DNA of 64,000 nt from Amyelois transitella (Eukaryota; Arthropoda; Insecta; Lepidoptera; Pyralidae), in NCBI RefSeq assembly GCF_032362555.1, contig NC_083525.1, forward strand, positions 7,363,501-7,427,500, written 5' to 3'. The position numbers and the translations under genes were made by a program. The notes below the pieces were generated by a model. The model was given only the letters and a program-made list of their open reading frames with translations. It did no database searches and was not told where the DNA came from. Shown one piece after another: positions 25,875 to 39,200 of the stretch. The stretch's first letter is position 1. Each line of letters begins with the position of its first letter.

Positions 25875-27779
25875 TCAAGGTTTGTTATACAGCCTTCGAT
25901 AACTAACTCCGGAATCGCAAAATTCATTCATAATTATTTTACACAAAAATAAATGGAAGACAATTATTATTGCTACTATTGTCACCCAAAACAGAGGGTT
26001 TAGTCCCCCCATACTGCTTCCGTGTTTGTGGAGGGCGATCACGTGATGCTCATGCGCCGGCGCCTCTTCTACTCGATCCACGTGAATAGCGTGCCTTAAG
26101 TCTTCCATATGTTGTTTATCAGCAGTTATGTACAGGATTGCTGTTTGCGGGTTAGTTTGTTTGACCGGGAAGAACTTCCGATATGGACCCAATTGCACTG
26201 GCGCATCTAAACAACCGGCGTCACATGCGTAATAGTTTTTATCAGAACGATCTAGTGCTACTAGGAGGACGGCTTTGTTGTCATCTTGCACCGTCACGCT
26301 TATATTCACATGCGTCATATTGCCGTAGGTAATACGACGGAATAAGAAGTCTCTGTGCAACTTAGACGGAAGAGCGTTGTATTCCAAGTGCTGGTTGCTG
26401 AAACGTAAACTCCCAAAGCTTAATACCATCGCTTGGTTGACACCGCTCGCTCCAGCTGCTAAAAGGTTGTGGCATCCTTGCTTATCCAATGTCAACAGCC
26501 ACAAACTCGCTACCTTGTTAATATTTTCCAAAGAATTCAGAGGTGTCCACAATTTCATAGCATCAAGTGTCGAATGCCCTTCATAACAGCCTTCTGAATA
26601 TGTCAATGTTTGCATTATTTCTGCTTTTCTTGCTGGTTTTATATGCTCTTCATGTTCGTAAGCATGAACTTGAGACAGAATTGTATAAATAGTTGCGTTT
26701 ATTCTGTCTCCATTTATCACTCCTTCGGCTTTTGAGTCTGATATGTAGAAGCCAGTATACCAAAGTCCCTGCCAGACTCTGGCATGGTTCTCCTGTAGGG
26801 TCTGAATGGATGATCTATCCCATGTCATGCCAATAATCTTCTCCATCTCCTGTATAGCTTTCTTTTCCACAATATCTTTCTCTTTAGCATAATCCGATTG
26901 TTTGATAGGATTACTATATTGCACTGTTGTCAAAACTAAAATGTCTAACGCATCTTTGGCAGCAACTTGTATGATATCAGACAGTTTTCGAGACACTACT
27001 GAGACGGCAATGACGTTGTCACTCTCTGGCAACCCAATCATCCCAGTAAAAACATCATATTCTTTAGTGTCCACTCCTTGATGCAATTTGATTGTCTGTT
27101 TCACTGAGGTTGGCCATTCTGATACCCTGGGTGTTTTCATTCTCAGTGTTTTACTTTTCTTAGTTGGGTTGTTTATATAAATTTGTTGTACAAACAATGA
27201 TGGTATAGTTCTATGAGCATAATACTTGTAAGAGATTTGTATACCAGAGCCACTACATTGGAATCTATGTACTATACCTTTTCTATACTCTGTGACTGTG
27301 TATTCTTTCATTTCGAAATCTTCTACAACATACAGGGGGTGATAATTCAATGGTAAAGATAGACCTCTGTATTTATAGAGCCGGCTGTTTTCTGATGATC
27401 TTCCATGCTTTATATTCAAATGTGCATCATGTTCTAAGGTCAAGGCTAATATTCCATTACCTACATAAGGCACAAAGCTTTGGCTGAGCGAAGACAGCGT
27501 CGCAGCGGTCTCCTGCCTGACATAAACATCGTAGTCTTTCAAGGCGTTTTCAAATGGCCCCAAAAACGTCTTCTGACATACATTTTCGTAACTTGCCGCG
27601 TCTGGACTTGCGGAAAGCCAGTTTAGTAGACCCGGACCGACGTATAACAATAAAAATATTACTATAAGGAACAATAACACTAGTTTCTTCCTAGTTAGAG
27701 GTCCATCGACGATTCTTTGGATACGCCGGACGAATTCTCCGGCTTTACGGCCCATGTCGCCAGCACCACCCCGTTCCAT
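25875..27779 (-). CDS. KIAA2013 homologue (DUF2152-type membrane protein), intronless
   Basis: A single uninterrupted reading frame of 634 aa, which is also the length I recall for human KIAA2013. The start is the ATG at 27777-27779 (G at -3 and +4); the frame extends 16 codons upstream but has no earlier ATG. A hydrophobic segment at about residues 33-47 (LVLLFLIVIFLLLYVGP) follows a basic N-terminus, and a second lies at about 597-616 near the C-terminus. Between them is a ~550-residue region with N-glycosylation sequons (NAT, NMT, NIS) and several cysteines, so it probably faces the ER or Golgi lumen or the outside. The family's function is poorly known and I assign none. The gene lies 3' of carboxypeptidase D on the same strand and converges with Merlin. 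Whether it has an untranslated 5' exon cannot be seen. Confidence 0.85.
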   Translation of the reverse strand: MERGGAGDMGRKAGEFVRRIQRIVDGPLTRKKLVLLFLIVIFLLLYVGPGLLNWLSASPDAASYENVCQKTFLGPFENALKDYDVYVRQETAATLSSLSQSFVPYVGNGILALTLEHDAHLNIKHGRSSENSRLYKYRGLSLPLNYHPLYVVEDFEMKEYTVTEYRKGIVHRFQCSGSGIQISYKYYAHRTIPSLFVQQIYINNPTKKSKTLRMKTPRVSEWPTSVKQTIKLHQGVDTKEYDVFTGMIGLPESDNVIAVSVVSRKLSDIIQVAAKDALDILVLTTVQYSNPIKQSDYAKEKDIVEKKAIQEMEKIIGMTWDRSSIQTLQENHARVWQGLWYTGFYISDSKAEGVINGDRINATIYTILSQVHAYEHEEHIKPARKAEIMQTLTYSEGCYEGHSTLDAMKLWTPLNSLENINKVASLWLLTLDKQGCHNLLAAGASGVNQAMVLSFGSLRFSNQHLEYNALPSKLHRDFLFRRITYGNMTHVNISVTVQDDNKAVLLVALDRSDKNYYACDAGCLDAPVQLGPYRKFFPVKQTNPQTAILYITADKQHMEDLRHAIHVDRVEEAPAHEHHVIALHKHGSSMGGLNPLFWVTIVAIIIVFHLFLCKIIMNEFCDSGVSYRRLYNKP

Positions 27780-29084
27780 CACAAACACTGTCCAATGATT
27801 ATAATAATCATGCAAAAAGATCCTCAAGTTGGTCCAATAAAAGTCATATTAATGAAAAATAAGAAAATCTCCAATTTATTTCACAAAACAAATGACCACG
27901 GGACAACATGAATGAATGACTGTATTTTTTTTGTCGTTTCAAATGTCAATGTCAAAATGACATCAAATAACATTACCTATACATTCATTATTCCGCTTCA
28001 TTCATTCTTTGTTTATGCCCTCAAGCCTAAACTAAAGCGTGTATTCCACTTGCATCGTTAATACTGTGACGTGCATTAGTAGCTAAGGGAATATAACCAC
28101 TACGTTTTTAATTAGTAGCAACTTGTTATTTTCGCAACTTGTCATGCGAAACTTAAGTTGTAAAATGACACAAATGTTATTTAGCTAACTTTCACATGAC
28201 AAGTTGTGAACATAAATGTGTAATAGTCGATATTTGCGAAAACGACGAGATCTACTTAGCGACTTCAAAATAGGTGCTCAGTTCGACTGCATTTTTGACA
28301 GTTACTACTTGACTTAATTGGTATCCATAATGATATGCGTTGCGAACATCCTGTATTCTTATGTAAGTGGCACAAAATTTGCAGGAGCACAGCTGCGGGT
28401 AAAAGCAAGTATTTTAATAATTTCAAAAAGCTTAATTCTTTTTAATCACATTGGCGGCAGACATTATTTTTAAATTAAATAAAAGACTGATAGATATCGT
28501 AAACTATTTATTATTAGTCTAAAATAAAATATCTCTGAAATTATCACATTGCTTAAAAACCTGCAAAAAGTGTAAACTTTTCATAAAAAGAGCACCAGAA
28601 ATCATTTTCAAAAAGTATAAATAAATTGCCTTCAACTTGAATAGGTATACATGTATTATTTTTAATTCGCAAGTTTGAGATTCTTTAATTAACACACAAT
28701 CTAAGTATATCACAAGAATAACTTATTATAACTAACTATAAGCCAAGTATTAAAATTTCATTACTGATAAAAAAATGATACTTTATTTTTAGAGACATTC
28801 AAAGAAACTAAATTAATTTGAATTGTTATTTCTTTATAATTCCAAAGAGCCAGACAAGCTTTTTCCTCAAAGATTTTAATTTTGACCGAATATTAACTAA
28901 AAAGGAGGTTCTCTTTCGTAGGAATATTTTTTTGGAACTAAGATCATCAAAAGTTTGAAGTACCTAGTCTAAACTAGATAAGTGTTGCGTTCATTCATTT
29001 TTTTCCAAATTAGTAGATATAGTCAGTTAATAAAATTGAAAACGTTCGAAAATATTGAAATGTACTGCATACCATCTATTATTT

Positions 29085-29300
29085 TAAATAAATAAATATA
29101 TACGGGACAGATTACACAGATTGAGTTAGCTTTGAAGTAAGTTCGAGACTTGTGTTAAGAGATACTAAACTAATTTTTTTTTTTATATATACTTATATAA
29201 ATAAACATTCAAGACCCAGGGCAATCAGAGGAAGTTAGTTTCTCCCATGCCCTGGCCGCGATTCGAACCTCCGGTATCACAGACAAGCGCTCTAAAGCTG
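29085..29300 (-). mobile_element. SINE C copy
   Basis: AAATAAATATATACGGGACA to GATTCGAACCTCCGGTATCA, between carboxypeptidase D and the KIAA2013 homologue. Confidence 0.75.
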
Positions 29301-29799
29301 CGTCCACAGAGGTAGTTTACATATTTAGTAAAAGCGAATATATATTCTAGATGTAAGATCATTTTAATTCTGGGTAATTTAAGATTTATATTTTAGTTTG
29401 CACACTATAATCTTCTTAGTAAACATTTTTATAAGGCACTTAAATTGGGAATGTAGGAACTTTTAATATATTAATATAAATATCAAAGGAATGCCTCTGT
29501 AATCATGTTGCAAGTGAGCTGTGTAAAAGCTTTATATACATATAAATTGTGGTAAAATTTAGAGGCCACATCTGATATAAATAAATATTACCCAATAGGC
29601 GTAATATGAAGAAGCATGTTTTTTATATTATCCATAAAAATAAATATATGAACACTCTAATACTGTTAAATTGGAAAAACGAGAGATCTTACGAAGAAAC
29701 ATGGGTTTTGAATTGTTAACGCTCTTGCCAATTATTTTGTAGACTACAAAACATTTGTTTTCAACAAAGAACTTAAGTCCATAAACAAGATTTATAATC

Positions 29800-29890
29800 T
29801 ACATACATACATATAATCACGTCTATATCCCTTGCGGGGTAAACAGAGCCAACAGTCTTGAAAAGACTGGTAGGCCGCATTCAGCTATTT
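29800..29890 (-). mobile_element. Element A copy, 3' end only
   Basis: ATACATACATATAATCACGT to CGCATTCAGCTATT, reverse strand, between carboxypeptidase D and the KIAA2013 homologue. Confidence 0.8.
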
Positions 29891-30268
29891 CTATTCTAAC
29901 TTACCTAAATTAATATTTTCTTTTATACGGGCAATATTATGTTGGCATATTTTTCTTTTGAACGTGTCTCGACTCTACGATTCAAACTACAAAAGATTGT
30001 TTAAATTTCAAATGATGAAGAAACTTAACATAAATCAAATTAAAATTATTTGATGTAAATCATCATATGAACGGAATGTTTGCAGAGTTCCATATTAAGT
30101 AAAACTGTTGATTCTTAACGCATCTAAATGTAGCATTACTCGATAATGAAATTCAAATTCAGAATTATGGTGCATTGTTTTTTTTTTTTTTAAATTTGAT
30201 TTATCAAATAGTTTTATAGTATTAAACTCGAATATTATTTTTAAAATTCTAAAATAGCTTTTATTAGA

Positions 30269-33200
30269 TTACTCTTGAGGTCTCCACTCCCGGTCGCTCC
30301 TTAATAACACAATTTCTTCCTCAGAATCTGTTTCAGAAGGCGGTATCTCTTCTTCGTCATAGTAAGGCTTTCGTACTATTTCTGTAAATAAAAGAGAAAT
30401 ACCGAATGAGACTTTCATTTAAAAAAATAAACCTTAGGTATGCACTACAAGATGAATAGATTTTATTTCTTCTCCGGCTGCTTGTTCAAACGAATCATTT
30501 CAATATAACCTTAGAAATGAATTAAGGTTACGGTGTTTTCTCCCACCATAATATCATTGGAATTCAAACTATTGTACTCAGAAAAGAGAGTGTGCCGTGT
30601 GGTTCCCGGCACTATTACAAAAAAGAATAGGACCACTCCATCTCTTTCCCATGGATGTCGTAAAAGGCGACTAAGGGATAGGCTTATAAACTTAGGATTC
30701 CTCTTTTAGGCGATGGGCTAGCAACCTGTCACTATTTGAATCTCGGTTCTATCATTAAGCCAAATAGCTGAACGTGGCCATTCAGTCTTTTCAAGACTGT
30801 TGGCTCTGTCTACCCCGCAAGGGATATAGACGTGATCATATGTATGTATGTATGTATGTACTCAGAAAAAGTTATTGGTACATGCCCGTTGAAGGATTTG
30901 AATTTTTCCTTCCTTATGCATCACGTTTTTTTAAACGGGCATCTTTACGTATCGTGCACAGACTTTCTTCGGAAGATCCGGTAAATCATCACTCAAAACA
31001 CGCTTTTTTGCTGGAACCCAAACGTCATGTGGTTTGTGTTGTAATTTTTTTTTAAAGTGTTCTGATCAAGTATTAATGGTTAAGTACCTGAGTGACCGAG
31101 CGGTGCTCGGTTGTCGTCAAAAATACCATAAAACGTAGTAACATCAAAAAACAAAAGTTTATAAGTGTGGATTATTTATTGTTCTTGAACAAGCATATGT
31201 GTCGGAGAGTGTTAAAAAAGGGATTTTATGACTTTTGATGTTTAAAAAAGCCCCGAGAAAGGGCGAAGTAAAGCACCCACATCTATTACTCGACCATTAT
31301 ACGATGAATATTCTATAACGCAGACTGACTAAAACTCGACACTGGCAAGAATAAGCTCGTGAAGTATTTTGATTGACACAACGAAAACAAAAAAGTACGG
31401 TCACATACCATAGTTGGCGTCGTCGCACAGCGGCCGCTTGTCATCCGAAGGTATCTGAGTGAAGAGGTACTCCCTCCTCGAGTCCTTGGCTCGCTGGCGG
31501 CAGCTGAAGCACCACGCTGCTAAAGTCACCACCGCCACGCCTACCACTCCTGAAAGATGATAGTATAAAGTCTAGAAATAAATCTTTAGCGCACGCGTAA
31601 AGCGAGACATTCTGTTATCTTTATCTCCAATACTTGGAAACTAACACAAACAAACAAACTGTAGTTGTAAAAGAATTATGGACTTGTTCGTCTTTGGATC
31701 ACATATTATTCTAGGTTCAGTAGCTTGCCGTGTAGTTCCCGGCACCAATACAAAATAGAATAGGACCACTCCATCTCTTTCCCATTGATGTCGTAAAAGG
31801 CGACTAATTGATAGGCTTACACACTTGGGATTCTTTTTTAGGCGATGGGCTAGCAACCTGCCACTATTTGAATCTCAATTCTATCATTAAGCCAAATAGC
31901 TGAACGTGGCCATTCAGTCTTTTCAAGACTGTTGACTCGGTCTACCCCGCAAGGGATATAGACGTGACAATATGTATGTATGTTCAGTAGCTTCTTGGCA
32001 AACAAGCTGTGAAGGTCGGACGTATGCACGAGTGACTTCAAAAATGGTTCCATATTTTCTTTTGTAGTAGGTACGTGACCTTAGAAAAAACAGACGTGAT
32101 AAAACATGGTGGTGTGTGTGTGTATGTATGTATGTGTGTGCGTGTTACCTGCAAGCATGACGAATACGAGTCTGGGCAGACCCAGAACATAATCGTCTTT
32201 CTCCAGCTTGAACAGAACATTCGGCGTCAACTTCTCTTTGTCGTTTATCTGGAATGAACAAGGTCAAAGAGGTCAAGGCAAAACAAGGCGTCCTTTCTAG
32301 ACACAATTAGGGGGTCTGTTAAGGTATTAATTTAAAACTTTATGCCGTGTGGTTCCCGGCGCCAATATAAAAATAATAACACCATTCCACCTCTTTCCCA
32401 CGGATGTCGTTAAAAGCGACTAAGGGATGAGCTTATAAACTTGGGATTCCTTTTTGTAGGCGATGGGCTAGCAACCTGTCATTATTTGAATCTCAGTTCT
32501 ATCGTTAAGCCTGACAGTTGAACATGACCTATCAGTCTTTCAAGACTGCTGAATGAAATATGAATGAATGATTAAACATTATTGAGTTTTAACATTACGA
32601 CAGGTAAACTATTAAGTTAAGTATTTAGTCAACTAGCGGAACTAAACCCATATTGGATCGTGTTACACATCCCAGTAATAAAAGTAAATATCTAACTATG
32701 ATATGCCTTGTGTAGTGATAATACCCGTCGCTAGATGTCCAAGGAAAATCTGATCGAAATTATTATTTTTATGTTATATACATACACATCATGACTTTCT
32801 TCCTTGCGGGGACGGACAGAGCCAATTGTATCGAAAAGACTGCAATTATTATTACTGTTTACTAAATACTTAGATATCTTAGCATAATTAATCTTGATCA
32901 AATTCCTGGCAAAGGGTCAGGTCAAGAGTATCCGAAACCGCCGAGCTTGCATGAAGAGAGTTATGAATGTGGATGAAGCGAAATAAGTATGCACAGATCG
33001 TGGCAAGTCGAAAGATGTAGTCTCTGCCTAAAAAGCGTGATTTTATGTATGTATGCATGTATGTAAATACATACATAGGTACATACATATGGTCACGTCT
33101 ATATCCCTTACGGGGTAGACAGAGCCAACAGTATTTAAAAGACTGAATGCCCACGTCCAGCTGTTTGGCTTAATGATAGAATTGAGATTCAAATAGTGAC

Positions 33201-36200
33201 AGGTTGCTAGCCCATCGCCTAAAAGAGGAATCCCAAGTTTATCCCTTAATCGCCTTTTACGACATCCATGGGAAAGAGATGGAGTGGTCCTATTCTTATT
33301 TGTAATGATGCCGGGAACCACACGGCTATGTATGTAAATATCTCACCATAATATGCCTCTGTTTAGTGATATACCCGTCGCTGGATGTCACTATGGCCAC
33401 TTCTTTACCCATGTAGAGGAGAGGCAGGCTCAACACGAAATGCCCGGACTCATCGCTCGTGTTAGAAGATATTGGTTTCTTGGATCCCAGTGGTGTGACG
33501 GTCAGCGACGCTTTCGACAAAGGTTGGCTGTCGTGGTCTAATGCCAAGCCTTAAAAAAAAAAGCAAATGTTAATCAATTATTTATTTCATTTATTAATTT
33601 ATTTATTATTTACTAAACATCGAGAATGATACATACTCGATTGCGTGGTAGACAGAGCCAACAGTCTTGAATAATGATAGGCCACGTTCAGCTGTTTGGC
33701 GTAATGATAGAATTGAGATTCAAATAGTGACAGGTTGCTAGCCTATCGCCCAAAAGAGGAATCCCAAGTATATCCCTTAGTCAACTTTTACGACATTTAT
33801 GAGAAAGAGATGGAGTAGTCCTTTTGTTTTTTCTATTAACCCAACATCAACACATAATCACATTTGTTTTACTCAGTACATTACCGTACAATCCCTAAGG
33901 AACTCCATCACCGTTCCAGTATATTATATTGTAATTAAATGATGAATAAAATTAACATTCCTTTCCCCATAACTACATGTCCATGTCCACAGATACATAC
34001 ATACATATAATCACGTCTATATCCCTTGCGGGGTAGACAGAGCCTACAGTCTTGTAAAGACTGATAGGCCACGTTCAAGATAGGATTGAGATTCAAATAG
34101 TGACAGGTTGCTAGCCCATCGCCTAAAAGAAGAATACTAAGTTTATAAGCCTACCACTTAGTCGGCTTTTACGACATCCATGGGAAAGAGATGAAGTGGT
34201 CTTATTCTTTTTTGTATTGGTGCCGGGAACCACACGGCACATGTCCACAGATTGTAATTGGTAAGGTGCCCGGTTAATATGCGTAATGCGCATAAAGGCA
34301 CAGGTTCAAGTCCCAGTCCTCGGCCATGTACCAATTACTATTTTCGAAGTTATGTACATTAGTTTGAATACTAACCGATGCTCTTACGGTAAGGGAAAAC
34401 AACGAGAGGCCACCTGCACATTCAGACAACTGGATGTGTAACCATGATCGATCCAATATGGGTTTACCTGCAAAGGTTGTGGAGGTCAGATGGGAGTCGC
34501 TTTGCGTAAAAACCTGACTCACCCAAATTAGGATCCATGGTCAAAGGCATACCACGGGTTCCTCTAAAAAGTGGTGAGGATGCAACCGGGACTAAAGCCA
34601 GGAGGAAGATAACTGTGTCTACAAGGAAAATTGGGTAAAACTATTAATCTCACCTGTTACGTAGATGACATTAGCATCGTCATCCACCTGCAGTTCGGGG
34701 TACCGCCCCCCGGGCAGGCTCTCCGCGTTGATCCGCTTCAGGATTATGTCCTTCTCTTTGATCACACCTTCCACCACGCGCCATTTCAACATCTGTGGTA
34801 GGTAACAAAGAGAATTGTGTAAGGGTTTTGTAACCTTAAAGAATTTAAAAAACCTGTATTCGTATCGTATTTATACATGGCGTTGAATTCGCGCGGGCGG
34901 AGGTGCCTTTAAAAGTTATTATTTGATTAAGTTTAACGTGTTCATAATTTACAATATTCTTAAATATGAATCGTGATTTAACAGACACCCTGTTTATATT
35001 GTGAAAAACCCGGTATATATTGTGATAAACCCTGTATATATTGTGAGAAACCCTGTATATATTGTGAGAAACCCTGTATATATTGTGAGAAACCCTGCAT
35101 ATATTGTGGGAAACCCTGTATATATTGTGAGAAACCCTGTATATATTGTGATAAACCCTGTATATATTGTGAGAAACCCTGTATATATTGTGGGAAACCC
35201 TGTATATATTGTAAGACATCCTTTTCAAAAATTCAAAAGCGCATGTGTAGAAGAAGCGGCGGAACAAACTACACTGCAGCATGTTCATCGGATGTGAATA
35301 TACAAATATAGATCTCTTAAATCTAAATCATGGACAAATGCACATGATTTTTAATGTAGACAATATTAAGAAACATGAATGAATGTAGAACTAGTAATTT
35401 CAATACGAATATTTCGTCAAATAAATAAAGATAGTTATCGCGTGTGATAAAGATAAAATAAAATATGTTCACACTGTATAAATTATGTATATATTGTGAG
35501 AAACCCTACATATATCGCGAGAAACCCTACATATATTGTGAGAAACCCAATAAACATTGTGATACCTGGTCCCTGTAGCCGTGGCATCGCACGACGACGC
35601 GGTAGTCGCCGGGCGGCAGCGCGGCGTGGTAGCGCGCCATGTTGCCCGACACGCGCAGCTGCCGCTGGACGCCCGTGATGGCGACTACCGCCTCGCGCAT
35701 CGGCGCACCGACTTCGTTTTTCACGTAGCCTCTTATACCTGACAAAAACAAAATAATAATTAAATAATCACGTCTATATCCGTGTGGTTACCGGCACCGA
35801 TACAAAAAAAGAATAGGACCACTCCATCTCTTTCCCATGGATGTCGTAAAAGGCGACTAAGGGATAGGCTTACAAATTTGGGATTCTTTTTTAGGCTATG
35901 GTCTAGCAACCTGTCACTATTTGAATCTCAATTGTATCGTTAAGCTAAATAGCTGAACGTGGCCATTCAGTCTTTTCAAGACTGTTGACTCTGTCTACCC
36001 CGCAAGGGATATAGACGTGACCATATGTATGTATGTACGTCTATATCCCTTGGGGGATAGAGCCAACAGTCTGATGAACGTGTCCCACGTTCAGCTGTTT
36101 GGTCTAATGATAGAATTGAGATTCGAATAGTATGTTAAAAAAACGGTCGAATTGAGAAACTCCTCCATCTTTAAAGTAGTTTAAAAAGAAAGAGACAATG

Positions 36201-39200
36201 GCAGAAAAAAAAGAAGACCAACTCACCAGTGTTAACCAGCTCCACGAACTTCATAATACCCCTCAGATTGTTCCTCCAAACCCATCCGATTTGGGGTTCA
36301 GTGGGCATGTTACAACAACTCAGACCGACCGATATCACCGGCGTATTGTAACGTTCGCACAACACGTCTACGAGGTTACCGTGAGTCGCGCTCGTCTTCT
36401 CATCCCTACACTCGTACTCGTCACTAGGACTCCTATTGTCCTGGTAAACATTGGCAAACTTCTCGTAAATATTCCTTGACAAATCTGGGTACGCCACATC
36501 TTCGTTGCCAGACGCCAATTCCAAAATCAAATCGTATTTCTCACTCTCCAACATTTGCACGAACGCCTTCTCCCGCGTGTAATTCGACAGCGGATTGACA
36601 TTCTTCTTCGTCAAATAATCGTATAAACTATCACCGAATTCCTCCTCCAACGCTTGTATATTGCATTTGTCTGAATCGGTCGCTTGTTTCACAATTTTCT
36701 CGTATAGAGGATCCAAGTTCGGTATGAAATGGATTACGGAGTTTTTGAGTGTTTTCTGATGTCGCGGCTCGCCGATTGTGTAGGCTGTTGCGATGTGACG
36801 CGCGAAGTTCAACAGCATCTCCTGCCCAAGGGGCTGGGAGCCGTAGAAGCTGCTTATTATGGCTATGTGGACTTTGCCTTCTTCTGGCGACCCCACCTGA
36901 AAATCATCATCATTTTCCACTGGTTTTATAATGTAGAAATTTTAAATATACATATCTTAATTTGTGGGGATAGCATGGGACGCGCGACGATGTTTTAACT
37001 ATCGCTGTCCCGTTTTATGTCATAACAAAAAAGCGGAACAACGATAGTTTATACATACATACATATAATCACGTCTTTATCCCTTGCGGGGTAGACAGAG
37101 CCAATAGTCTTAAAAAGACTAAAAGACCACGTACAGCTATTTGGCTTTAAGATAGAATTGAGACTCAATAGTGACAGGTTGCCAGCCAATCGCCAAAAAG
37201 AAGAATCCCAAGTTTATAAGCCTATCCCTTAGTCGCCTTTTACGACATCCATGGGAAAGAGATGGAGTGGCCCTACTCTTTTTCTATTGATGCCGGGAAC
37301 CACACGGCACAGTTTATAGTTTATCGCGCAATAAAAACGGCGTGTAGCGAACTATGCTACCCTATATCCCACATTATAGTATATTCAAATAAATAGATGC
37401 TGCAAAAACTTACGGTTGGTTATTTGACTTGCATAAATTTGAAACGGCATTTTTTGATAATACAATTGAACCTGCTGTCACTTTTGAGCTATATGCCTGA
37501 GGATTATACACTCGAACTAGCCGGTAAATTCTATACCACACGCGTTTATTATATTTCCTGCTCCTTCTTATACATCTATCTCTGTCATTCACTTTGTAGA
37601 TTAGAAGAGGGATTAGAAAAACAAACGCATGTCCTTGTAAAGTTACCATATAAGTTCCATACCTGATGGGTCATCTTGAGCTGGTGGAAGGTGGCCGTGG
37701 TGAGACTGTCTCCCGATCTGAATTCAGCTATGTCGGGGTACTTATTCTCCAGCTCAGATAGAGCGGCGTACATTTCCAAAGGCGTGTGGTATTTCGTGTT
37801 CAGTACGTTTTCTAGAACGCTGCGATGGAGGAAGAATATTTGTGTGTGTCAATAATGATTTATGATTGAGTAGATAATGATTTTATCATTAAGCCAAATA
37901 GCTGAACGTGGCCATTCAGTCTTTTCAAGACTGTTGGCTCTGTCTAGCCCACAAGGGATATAGGCGTGGCCATATGTATGTATGTAGATAATGATTGTGA
38001 CTTCTGTGTATATACATGTCGTCACGTCTGTATCCCTTGCGAGGTAGACAGGGCCAATTGTCTCGAAAAGACTCAAAGGCCACGTTCAGCTGTATAGCTT
38101 CATGGTGGGATAGTAACTTTTGTGTAAATATGATCAAATACGGGCTAGGTTCTCCCCTGTAAAGGTTGCGGAGATGGGAATCGCTTCGTGCAAAAACCTG
38201 ACTCATATAATCCTGGATTAAGGGTAGAAGGGCACCCCGGGCCTCTATCTCTCCTCTTCAGAAACGTAAGAATATAACCTGGACTAACGCTAGGAGGAAA
38301 AAGAAATTATGTGACCTTATTAAAAACTGACAATAAACTGAATGTGTGACTTCAGTAAAACTTAACTGCCCATTCCAATGCGTCGCCGAAATAGAGGAGT
38401 AAATGTATTCAAATGCCGTGTGGTTCCCGGCACCATTACAAAAAAGAATAAGACCACTCCATCTCTTTCCCACGGATGTCGTAAAAGGCGACAAAGGGAT
38501 AGGCTTATAAACTTGGGATTCCTCTTTTAGGCGATGGGCTAGCAACCTGTCTCTATTTATTCAATTCTATCATTAAGCCAAACAGCTGAGCGTGGCCTAT
38601 CAGTCTTTTCAAGACTGATGGCTCTGTCTACCCCGCTAGGGATATAGACGTGATCATATATGTTTATATTGAAATTCAGTGTAGCTTGAAGATACCAGAA
38701 ATTTGAGCGGACCGGAGTACAATTTGCGCGATAGAGAAATTCTGTATCAAAAAGACAGTTATTACAATTTTACGTCCAAGATAATACCTAGAACCGCAAA
38801 CATATTTATTGGGAATCGAACCCAATAACTCTCTTAGTGGAATACTGGCGCGATAAGATATATTGATCAATAATGAGAGGTGATGCAGAAATTGTAGTTT
38901 AAGAGAAATGTTAGTTAAAGCGACAGTTAGTGCAAAAACAACACAATGTATGAAATGCGTGCGATTTATTACAAGAAAATAATAAGCGGTGATACAAAAT
39001 AATATAGATTAACGTTATATTATAACTTACTTAATATTTATTGAATGAGTAAATATTAATTCAATAATAAGTAGTGTCCGACCGAAGCTTCGGCTTCGGC
39101 TTCGGCTTCGGCCACCTTCGGCCAAAAAATCCACCTTCGGCGAAACATTCGGCTTCGGCCCAAAATCCGGCCGAAGCCGAAGGTTTCGCCGAAGGTCCGA

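Larger units (their letters stand above)
27780..30268. other. Intergenic region between the KIAA2013 homologue and carboxypeptidase D
   Basis: It contains the promoter of the KIAA2013 homologue and the 3' UTR of carboxypeptidase D. A SINE C copy and an element A tail are the only repeats I can name. No coding frame is supported. Confidence 0.7.

Noticed and set aside
27780..27827. N-terminal extension of the KIAA2013 homologue by 16 codons
   Set aside because: The extension opens with TTG, not ATG; the first ATG (27777-27779) has a good context and gives the 634-aa length I recall for the family.
34303..34313. tRNA gene at a B-box-like site
   Set aside because: The surroundings continue as SINE B and no acceptor stem closes.
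34845..35297. 147- and 98-codon frames with NIYRVSH and NPVYIVR repeats
   Set aside because: Both are readings of the 21-bp minisatellite on opposite strands; the frame stays open because 21 is divisible by three.
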